Part shown: in pieces, positions 1-5,751 of the stretch
Position numbering within the stretch: the first letter of the stretch is position 1
Layout of the letters: each line of letters starts with the position of its first letter
Assembly: GCA_002314555.1 (NCBI GenBank)
Contig: DCGF01000014.1
Location: 1 to 13,789, forward strand
From: Ruminococcaceae bacterium UBA1785
Lineage (GTDB): Bacteria; Bacillota; Clostridia; Oscillospirales; Acutalibacteraceae
Length of the DNA stretch: 13,789 nucleotides
Reading direction: 5' to 3'
The notes under the pieces: model-generated
What the model was told of the DNA's origin: nothing
What the model saw: the letters and a program-made list of their open reading frames with translations, nothing else
Databases searched by the model: none
Translations under genes and position numbers: made by a program

Positions 1-979
1 TGTCCCACTTAGTTACGATTGTAGCGAATCCGAATGATCCTACTGCTGCAGCAACGAGCATTGCAATCAGGAATACAGGATCGCACTCTACGGAAGCAGT
101 GAAGATGAATGCCTCGAAGATAACTGGGAATGTATCTCCAACATTCAGTGTTCCTGGGATGTTAACATCGTCGATGTCTCCGAATGCCTTGTAAAGGAAT
201 GTTGATGGAGCGAATGATCCGCAACCAAGAGTATCCAGGAAGTTACAAAGAATTCCTACGAAGAAAGCCTTTCCCCACTTAGCTCCGGAAGTTGCCTTCC
301 ACTCTGCCTTCTTTTCTGGGTCCTTAAAGATCTTTCCAAACATGCCAGCGCCAACGCCGATAAAGCAAGCGTCGTTACCCTTCTTAAGCTCGTCAGCCTT
401 ATCCCATACGAAGTTAACTGAATCTGGACCACCGTTATAAACAACTGCGTCGAAACCACGGTTGATACGGATGTAAACTGGACCAGGAATGTCATATGAT
501 GCCATAACAAGCTTATAAGCTTCAGCACCATCAGCTGGGCACATTACTGTCATGTTAGGAAGTGAACGTGCAGCAGCGATATCGATAATAGCGTGGTGAG
601 TTGAACCAGCCTGACCGAAAGATGTACCTGCATGAGATGCAAGGATTTTAACAGGAACGTTCTGATAGCAGATATCTGTGTGAATCTGATCAAGAGAACG
701 AGCAGCTGCGAAGATAGAGAATGTAGAAGCGTAAGGAATGAATCCACACTTTGCCATACCAGCAGCGATACCGAACATGTTCTGCTCAGCGATACCAACG
801 TTGATAAGTCTCTCTGGGAATGCCTTTGTGAAAGGAGCAATCTTTGTTGACTTAGCAAGGTCAGCTGTGAGAGCAATAACATCTGAATGAAGTTCACCTA
901 AATCGTGAAGAGCTTTACCATAATATTCTGCAGTAGTGAGCTGTTCAGACTCAATAGCAGTGTAAGACATACCACCCAT
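1..979 (-). CDS. Transketolase C-terminal-half subunit fused in frame to a TauE/SafE-like permease (3' end outside window)
   Basis: Read by hand from the ATG at 979, the minus strand stays open for 326 codons to the window edge. Residues 1-~200 are the pyrimidine-binding (PYR) domain of a split transketolase. GIAEQNM (62-68) carries the glutamate (E65) that activates thiamine diphosphate in this family, and THH (127-129) is followed by a typical ARSLPN stretch. The usual ~110-residue transketolase C-terminal domain is absent. After KKGND (about 199-203) the sequence changes to a membrane protein: NFLDTLGCGSFAP (246-258) and IPGTLNVGDTFPV (274-286), followed by hydrophobic segments, resemble sulfite/sulfonate exporters of the TauE/SafE superfamily, with most of the first membrane segment missing. 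The start follows the stop of the partner subunit by 2 bases, with AGGAGGG upstream. MSYT three codons in is an alternative start. Whether the fusion is real or an assembly chimera cannot be told from here. Confidence 0.75.
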   Translation of the reverse strand, partial: MGGMSYTAIESEQLTTAEYYGKALHDLGELHSDVIALTADLAKSTKIAPFTKAFPERLINVGIAEQNMFGIAAGMAKCGFIPYASTFSIFAAARSLDQIHTDICYQNVPVKILASHAGTSFGQAGSTHHAIIDIAAARSLPNMTVMCPADGAEAYKLVMASYDIPGPVYIRINRGFDAVVYNGGPDSVNFVWDKADELKKGNDACFIGVGAGMFGKIFKDPEKKAEWKATSGAKWGKAFFVGILCNFLDTLGCGSFAPSTFLYKAFGDIDDVNIPGTLNVGDTFPVIFEAFIFTASVECDPVFLIAMLVAAAVGSFGFATIVTKWD

Positions 980-981
980 TA

Positions 982-1875
982 TTATTTGCCCTCCTTTTCT
1001 GCGCGTTCGCAACGCTCTTTATAGTAAGCATCAAGTGATGCATGAGCCTCTGCAAGCTTAGCGTCATCGAGAGAACCATAGTGCCAGAGGTAATTGTCCT
1101 TCATGAAGTCAATACCTTCGCCCTTGAATGTGTCGAGAACGATAGCTGTTGGCTTGTCGCCATTCTTAGAATTAGCGATAGCTGCTTCGATAGCTGCATT
1201 AAGCTCTGAGAAGTTGTGACCGTCGATGCGATATGTGTTGAAGTTGAAAGCTCTGAACTTAGCGTCAAGAGGTTCAATGTTCATCTCGTCAGCAACACGA
1301 CCGTCGATCATGCACTTGTTGTTATCTACCATAACAACGAGGTTTGAAAGTTTGAACTGAGCAGCACTCATGATGCCTTCCCAGTTTGAACCTTCGTTCA
1401 TCTCACCGTCACCGCAGAGAACGTAAGTCATGTAGTCTTTACCCTGGAGTTTAGCTGCGAGAGCAGCACCAACGCCGAGAGAAATACCGTGGCCAAGGGA
1501 ACCTGTTGAGTAGTCAACGCCCTTTACCTTATTTGAGTCAAGGTGCATACCGATCTTTGCACCTGTAAGGTTGAAGATTTTGAGTTCATCGATAGGCATG
1601 AATCCGTAGTCAACGAGTACTGGAGCATAACCTACTGCTGCGTGACCCTTAGAGAGTACGAAGCGATCTCTGTCTTCCATTTTAGGATTGTTAGGATTAA
1701 CTTTCATGAATCTATGATAAAGAATAGTCATGACGTCCATAGCAGACATAGCGCCACCTAAGTGTCCTGATCCACCCCAAATAGAAGTCTGAAGTGTCAA
1801 ACGACGAAGTTCGTCAGCCTTCTTTTCGAGGCGAAGCCATTCGGCTTTATCAAAAGTACCAAAATTTGCAGGCAT
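982..1875 (-). CDS. Transketolase N-terminal subunit (thiamine diphosphate-binding half)
   Basis: This 297-residue protein is the PP (diphosphate-binding) half of a two-gene transketolase, which moves two-carbon ketol units between sugar phosphates or related aldehydes using thiamine diphosphate and a divalent metal. Visible motifs are GSGHLGG (35-41), SKGH (75-78), GSLGHG (125-130), and the thiamine/metal motif from GDGEMNEG (155-162) to DNNK (184-187). KGEGIDFM (251-258) with NYLWHYG is also typical. The length fits stand-alone N-terminal subunits (about 270-300). The ATG at 1875 has AAGGGGA upstream at good spacing. The next gene, the other transketolase half, starts 2 bases after this stop, so the two are probably made together as a heteromer. 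Standard pentose-phosphate transketolase is one possibility; the aminotransferase upstream and the permease sequence downstream suggest a specialised substrate, which is inference. Confidence 0.9.
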   Translation of the reverse strand: MPANFGTFDKAEWLRLEKKADELRRLTLQTSIWGGSGHLGGAMSAMDVMTILYHRFMKVNPNNPKMEDRDRFVLSKGHAAVGYAPVLVDYGFMPIDELKIFNLTGAKIGMHLDSNKVKGVDYSTGSLGHGISLGVGAALAAKLQGKDYMTYVLCGDGEMNEGSNWEGIMSAAQFKLSNLVVMVDNNKCMIDGRVADEMNIEPLDAKFRAFNFNTYRIDGHNFSELNAAIEAAIANSKNGDKPTAIVLDTFKGEGIDFMKDNYLWHYGSLDDAKLAEAHASLDAYYKERCERAEKEGK

Positions 1876-1914
1876 TTTTGATTTCCCCTTTCGAATATAT
1901 TTATAAAAATAATT

Positions 1915-1936
1915 TTATAACCGAAATATTATAACC
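1915..1936. repeat. Short direct repeat TTATAACC x2
   Basis: The octamer TTATAACC occurs at 1915-1922 and again at 1929-1936, a 14-base period, in the 66-base AT-rich gap between the aminotransferase stop and the transketolase N-subunit start. On the coding (minus) strand it reads GGTTATAA twice, and the copy nearer the aminotransferase includes a TATAAT. No matching -35 box was found. It could be a weak internal promoter or binding site, or simply low-complexity sequence. Confidence 0.3.
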
Positions 1937-1941
1937 TTATC

Positions 1942-3216
1942 TTATTTGATGAGGCCCATTTCTGGATGACGCTCAGCAACAACTGAGAATGCATCGTTAG
2001 CTACGTCGATTGTGTAGTCGATGTCCTCATATGTAAGAGCGGCATTGATGAAGTGGTTGTGGTGAGATGCGAAGAAGATACCACGGCTTACGCATTCAGC
2101 AATCCACTCCTGGTGGAGATAAAGGTTATCATCGTTAGTAACACGGAAGTAGAAGAGAGCAGGCTCACCAGAAACCTTAAGGTTGATGTTATGCTCTTTA
2201 CCTGCTGCTACGAGTCCGTCGAGGAGCTTTGTGCCCTTCTCACGGAACATCTTAGGTGTATCGAGTGCCTTCATCTTATTGATACATGCGATACAAGCTG
2301 CAAATGGTTCAGCTGAAAGCCAGTAAGAACCTGTATAAACAACTGAAGAAGCAGTTGCTCTCATGTGTTCCTGTCCACAGCAGCATGACATGTTGTAACC
2401 GTTAGCAAGTGCTTTACAGAAGCAGATAAGGTCTGCCTTGAAGCCATAGTAGTGGTCAGAACCAGCGAGGTCAAGACGGAAGCCTACACGTACGTCATCG
2501 ATGATGAGAAGCATACCGTGATCGTCGCAGAACTTACGAACTGCAGCCCACTGTTCCTTAGTAGCGCAAACGTTATCATAGAAGTTACCGTGGTCATATG
2601 GCTGAGCGATGATAGCAGCTACGTTGCCATGGTTCTCATCGTATACTCTCTGAAGAGCTTCCATATCAAACCAAGGAATGATGATGTTGTTCTTAACGTC
2701 GTCTGGAAGAATACCAGGATAGTCAGCCTTCTGAGCCCACTGGAAGTCACCATGATAGTAACCCTTGAAGAATACGATCTTATCTTTACCAGTATGAGCA
2801 CGAGCGCACATTACTGAGAATGTTGTAGCGTCAGAACCGTTCTTCATGAAGAAAGCCCAGTCAGCACAGTTTACTGTGTCCTTAAGGAGCTCTGCACATT
2901 CAACCATCTTATATGATACAGATGTAGTACAGTTACCCTTCTTAAGCTGTTCAATAGCTGCTGCGTCAACGTCGTCGTCGCAATAACCAAGAACGTTAGG
3001 ACCGTATGCGCACATATAGTCAATGAACCTATTTCCGTCTACGTCCCAGAAATATGTGCCTTTAGCGTGGTCACACATAAGAGGCCACTTTGTGATTGGA
3101 AGGAAAAGTCCTTCTGATGGACCAAGGTGTCCATATACGCCTGATGGAACAGCTGCGAGTGCTCTATCAAACCATTTTTTAGATTCAACATGTGAATACT
3201 CTGGATATTTACTCAT
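1942..3216 (-). CDS. Class-III PLP-dependent aminotransferase (glutamate-1-semialdehyde aminomutase-like)
   Basis: This 424-residue protein is a fold-type I, class-III pyridoxal-phosphate enzyme that would move an amino group between an amine or amino acid and an aldehyde or ketone. Landmarks are the phosphate-binding region NGSDATT (126-132), GYYHG (152-156), LIIDDVRVGFR (237-247) with D240 expected to contact the pyridine nitrogen, and FCKALANGY (266-274), where K268 is the likely Schiff-base lysine. Length (~420) fits the family. Its closest general resemblance is to the glutamate-1-semialdehyde aminomutase branch, which also includes aminotransferases for unusual sugars and aldehydes. Without other heme genes nearby I do not call it hemL. 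The SD GGAGGGG lies between the SCP2-like stop and this ATG, with only 14 bases between the genes. Many cysteines (for example CCCG, 278-281) fit an anaerobe. The substrate is unknown; a taurine- or aminopolyol-like amine is a guess from the neighbours. Confidence 0.85.
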   Translation of the reverse strand: MSKYPEYSHVESKKWFDRALAAVPSGVYGHLGPSEGLFLPITKWPLMCDHAKGTYFWDVDGNRFIDYMCAYGPNVLGYCDDDVDAAAIEQLKKGNCTTSVSYKMVECAELLKDTVNCADWAFFMKNGSDATTFSVMCARAHTGKDKIVFFKGYYHGDFQWAQKADYPGILPDDVKNNIIIPWFDMEALQRVYDENHGNVAAIIAQPYDHGNFYDNVCATKEQWAAVRKFCDDHGMLLIIDDVRVGFRLDLAGSDHYYGFKADLICFCKALANGYNMSCCCGQEHMRATASSVVYTGSYWLSAEPFAACIACINKMKALDTPKMFREKGTKLLDGLVAAGKEHNINLKVSGEPALFYFRVTNDDNLYLHQEWIAECVSRGIFFASHHNHFINAALTYEDIDYTIDVANDAFSVVAERHPEMGLIK

Positions 3217-3230
3217 TATCTGTCCCCTCC

Positions 3231-3995
3231 TTATGCAAGATATACAGCAACTCTGTCAAGGATACGGTTGATGTTATCAATCATGTTGATCATACCAGCC
3301 ATATAGATGTTACCTGCGCAGAGTTCGCCCATTGTAGAAGCCGTACCGTTAAAGAGTCCGTTAGCGAGCTCGATAGTTTTGAATTCCATCTTTGCTCTAG
3401 GATCCTTAGCCTTATCCTTTACGAGTGAAAGGTAGTGGTTTCTAGAAACGATTGTGATGTAAACTTTGTCAGTGATACCCATTGAGATTTCACCGTCAAG
3501 AATGTATGAAGCGGAAAGTCTAGAAATAACATCGTGATTTCCGAGTGCACAGATAGCACCACCAATTACATACATTGTGAGAATTGTAGAGGTCTCAAAG
3601 AACTGAGGATCTCTCATGTCCTTATCGTTTGGCTGTAAGTATCTCTGCATGATACCTGTGAGCTTAGTGAAAGGACCAAGTAAGAATGTAAGTACCTGTA
3701 CAGGGTTCTTTGTTGGGATACCTGGTACAGAGTTGTCAATAAGGTTGTTGAATGCTTCTGGAGATGTGAATGACATCTTGCATGTGCAATTGCTAACACC
3801 CTCTATGAACTTACAACCATCTTTTGTGAAGCTGAGTGTGAATGAAGGACCATTCTTTACAGCGAAACCAAATGCAACTGGTGATTTAAGACCAGCACAA
3901 ATTTCTTTAGCTTCATCAACGAGGTCACATACGTTCTCAAGACAAGCGAGAACGCCATATGCGTTTACGTACGCCATTGCTTTAGCATCTTTCAA
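3231..3995 (-). CDS. SCP2-like (sterol-carrier-fold) protein, first gene of the operon
   Basis: This 254-residue soluble protein has no signal peptide or clear membrane segment. The region VAFGFAVKNGPSFTLSFT (about residues 40-57), followed by IEGVSNCTCKMSF, resembles the SCP2 sterol-carrier fold, a hydrophobic-ligand cavity. The rest (YVIGGAICALGNHD, the ISMGI stretch, a C-terminal NRILDRVAVYLA) resembles clostridial hypothetical proteins carrying the same domain. The start is TTG at 3995, chosen because AAGGAGG (4004-4010 on the complement) sits exactly 8 bases upstream; the first in-frame ATG, codon 7, would leave about 26 bases. It leads the operon with the aminotransferase and split transketolase and is preceded by its own promoter. 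It may carry or present a lipid-like intermediate, but nothing in the sequence shows which ligand. Family call moderately sure; function unknown. Confidence 0.65.
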   Translation of the reverse strand: MKDAKAMAYVNAYGVLACLENVCDLVDEAKEICAGLKSPVAFGFAVKNGPSFTLSFTKDGCKFIEGVSNCTCKMSFTSPEAFNNLIDNSVPGIPTKNPVQVLTFLLGPFTKLTGIMQRYLQPNDKDMRDPQFFETSTILTMYVIGGAICALGNHDVISRLSASYILDGEISMGITDKVYITIVSRNHYLSLVKDKAKDPRAKMEFKTIELANGLFNGTASTMGELCAGNIYMAGMINMIDNINRILDRVAVYLA

Positions 3996-4003
3996 TTTAC
4001 TCT

Positions 4004-4010
4004 CCTCCTT
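4004..4010 (-). promoter_or_regulatory. Shine-Dalgarno that fixes a TTG start
   Basis: On the minus strand AAGGAGG lies 8 bases before the TTG at 3995-3993. This near-perfect site at ideal spacing selects TTG over the downstream ATG at 3977 for the SCP2-like gene. Confidence 0.75.
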
Positions 4011-4047
4011 TTACAAAGTGTATTTTGCGCGAAAGATGTACATAAGT

Positions 4048-4077
4048 ATTTTAACATTAGTTATATATATAATTCAA
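4048..4077 (-). promoter_or_regulatory. Predicted extended -10 promoter for the SCP2/aminotransferase/transketolase operon
   Basis: On the minus strand TTGAAT (4077-4072) is followed after 18 bases by TAAAAT (4053-4048). TGT precedes the -10 directly, giving an extended -10 (TGn). Transcription would start near 4041, leaving a 5' leader of about 45 bases that contains the Shine-Dalgarno. This is a consensus match by eye. Confidence 0.5.
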
Positions 4078-4140
4078 CCAATTTATTTTTATTTTACAAT
4101 ACATTTTTATTGAAAATGTGTGGAATTTATTGAACGAAAA

Positions 4141-4149
4141 TGTTATAAT
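4141..4149 (+). promoter_or_regulatory. Predicted extended -10 promoter for the pnt operon
   Basis: TGTTATAAT at 4141-4149 is a perfect extended -10 element (TGn plus TATAAT). The -35 is weak: TGGAAT at 4121-4126 with a 17-base spacer matches TTGACA at 3 of 6. Transcription would begin near 4156, giving a leader of about 44 bases before the pntAA ATG at 4200. It diverges from the minus-strand promoter about 65 bases away. Confidence 0.6.
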
Positions 4150-4199
4150 TCATTTTGGTTTGTAATAAAAATTTATATAAAAAAACGGAGGGAAATACA

Positions 4200-5357
4200 A
4201 TGATTATTGGTATTCCAAAGGAAATCATGCACGAAGAAGATCGTGTAGCAGCTACTCCAGAAACAGTTGCAGAGTACGTTAAACTCGGTGCAACAGTTTT
4301 AGTTGAGAAGAACGCAGGTGCTGGTGCTTTCTATCCAGACGCTGACTACGTTGCAGCTGGCGCACAGATCATCGACGACGTAGAGGATCTCTACAACAAA
4401 GCAGGCGTTATCCTTAAGGTTAAAGAGCCTCTCTTTAACGACGCTAAGGGTAAGCACGAAATCGACATGATGCATGAGGGTCAGTACCTCATCACATTCA
4501 TCCACCCTGCATCACCAGTTAACTGGGACATGGTTAAGAACATGGCAGCTAAGGGTGTTATCTCAATTACTCTTGATGGTATCCCACGTATTTCACGTGC
4601 TCAGTCTATGGATGCTCTTTCATCAATGTCAACATGCGCTGGTTATAAGGGCATGATCATGGCAGCTGATAGACTTCCTTGGTTCATTCCTAACATCATG
4701 TGTGCTGCTGGTCAGATTAAGCCAGCTAAGGCACTCGTTCTTGGTGTTGGTGTAGCTGGTATGAGAGCTCTCACAACAGCTAAGTCACTCGGTGCTCAGA
4801 CATACGGTGCTGACATCCGTCCTATGGGTCAGGAGAGCGTTGGCGCTTGTGGCGCTAAGCTTGTTGACGTAGAAGTTCCTGCAGAACTCGCTGTAGGTCC
4901 TGGCGGATATGCTCTTCGTCTTCCTGATGACGTTCTTAAGCATGAGCAGGAAATCCTTGCTAGTGTTATTCCTGACATGGATATCGTATTCTGTTCAGCT
5001 CTTATTCCTGGTAAACTTGCTCCTATCCTCATCACAGAGGAAATGGTTAAGTCAATGAAGCCAGGTTCAGTTATCGTTGATATCGCTATTGACCAGGGTG
5101 GTAACTGCGAAATCACACCTAAGGGATCAATCGAGCAGAAGCACGGCGTTACAATCATCGGTACTAAGAACATTCCTGGTATCCTTCCAACATCTTCAAC
5201 ATGGATGTTCGCTAACAACATGCTTGAACTCGTTAAGTTCCTTTCAAAGGACGGCGAAATCGCTCTTGATATGGATGACGAAATCATTAAGTCAGCTCTT
5301 ACAACTATTAACGGCGAAATCGTTCACGCTGGTGCAAAAGAGGCAATGGGCCTTTAA
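4200..5357 (+). CDS. pntAA: NAD(P) transhydrogenase subunit alpha part 1 (soluble NAD(H)-binding dI)
   Basis: The 385-residue protein is the soluble dI component of proton-translocating transhydrogenase, which exchanges hydride between NAD(H) and the dIII-bound nucleotide. It is related to alanine dehydrogenase. The N-terminus MIIGIPKEI is typical. RAQSMDALSS, around residue 130, is the conserved dI loop reaching toward dIII. The Rossmann motif VLGVGVAGMRA is followed by a strand ending in GADIRP, whose Asp fits NAD(H). ALIPGKLAPILIT and the GSVIVDIAIDQGGNCE stretch follow as usual. I start at ATG 4200 because CGGAGGG lies just upstream at good spacing; an upstream in-frame TTG at 4155 has no such site. 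The gene stands first in the pnt operon behind an extended -10 promoter and is separated from pntAB by an attenuator-like hairpin. All family landmarks are intact. Confidence 0.95.
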   Translation: MIIGIPKEIMHEEDRVAATPETVAEYVKLGATVLVEKNAGAGAFYPDADYVAAGAQIIDDVEDLYNKAGVILKVKEPLFNDAKGKHEIDMMHEGQYLITFIHPASPVNWDMVKNMAAKGVISITLDGIPRISRAQSMDALSSMSTCAGYKGMIMAADRLPWFIPNIMCAAGQIKPAKALVLGVGVAGMRALTTAKSLGAQTYGADIRPMGQESVGACGAKLVDVEVPAELAVGPGGYALRLPDDVLKHEQEILASVIPDMDIVFCSALIPGKLAPILITEEMVKSMKPGSVIVDIAIDQGGNCEITPKGSIEQKHGVTIIGTKNIPGILPTSSTWMFANNMLELVKFLSKDGEIALDMDDEIIKSALTTINGEIVHAGAKEAMGL

Positions 5358-5382
5358 TCTATAATCGCATCAAAGATATTTG

Positions 5383-5418
5383 GCGCGGCTTCACTTATCT
5401 GGGGCCGCGCTCTTTTTT
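5383..5418 (+). terminator. Terminator-like hairpin (possible attenuator) inside the pnt operon
   Basis: GCGCGGC (5383-5389) pairs perfectly with GCCGCGC (5404-5410) across a 14-base loop, followed at once by TCTTTTTT. It has the shape of an intrinsic terminator but lies between pntAA and pntAB, and I see no convincing new promoter before pntAB. Partial read-through would leave PntAA in excess over the two membrane subunits. Confidence 0.7.
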
Positions 5419-5445
5419 AGAATTAAATAAGGAGAATGATTTTTT

Positions 5446-5751
5446 ATGAATCCAATTATTCTCGTAGTCGTTTTCATAGTTTCTATGGTTGTCGGCTATA
5501 AATTAATTGATAACGTACCAAGTCTCCTACACACACCTTTGATGTCAGGCATGAATGCCCTCTCTGGTGTAACAGTACTTGGTGCTATTTCTTCTACAGT
5601 TATCGCTTGCAGAGCAGGTGATCCTGTTGTCGGTTACATCTTCGGCGCTATCGCTATCATCCTCGCTATGATTAACGTAGTTGGTGGTTTCGGCGTAACA
5701 GGCCGTATGCTTAAGATGTTTAAGAAGAAAGACAAAGGAGGTAATAAATAA
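5446..5751 (+). CDS. pntAB: NAD(P) transhydrogenase subunit alpha part 2 (membrane segment)
   Basis: This 101-residue membrane protein forms part of the dII proton channel with PntB. Three hydrophobic segments are visible, roughly residues 4-20, 34-54 and 62-84, followed by a basic tail (KMFKKKDKGG). The family signature HTPLMSGMNALSG begins at H30. In several species a histidine stands where this protein has the Ser of NALSG, as far as I can recall the alignment. GGAG at 5431-5434 is 11 bases before the ATG, slightly long. The stop TAA overlaps the pntB ATG by one base (TAATG), implying translational coupling. Length is normal for stand-alone PntAB (about 95-110). Confidence 0.93.
   Translation: MNPIILVVVFIVSMVVGYKLIDNVPSLLHTPLMSGMNALSGVTVLGAISSTVIACRAGDPVVGYIFGAIAIILAMINVVGGFGVTGRMLKMFKKKDKGGNK

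Noticed and set aside
256..897. Two Leu/Ser-rich minus-strand frames at 256-531 and 550-897
   Set aside because: They are out-of-frame shadows of the transketolase/permease ORF that runs from 979 to the edge.
1928..1933. TATAAT on the minus strand as a separate promoter for the transketolase genes
   Set aside because: No acceptable -35 box lies 16-18 bases upstream; kept only as part of the direct-repeat note.
1942..3216. Assigning the aminotransferase as hemL of heme synthesis
   Set aside because: No other heme gene is nearby, and the operon partners point to a different substrate, so only the family is called.
4155..4199. Upstream in-frame TTG start that would lengthen PntAA by 15 residues
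   Set aside because: No ribosome binding site precedes it, it would lie at the predicted transcription start, and the ATG at 4200 has CGGAGGG and begins exactly where the family begins.
4829..5287. 152-codon open frame on the minus strand
   Set aside because: Antisense to conserved pntAA sequence with no ribosome binding site or domain resemblance.
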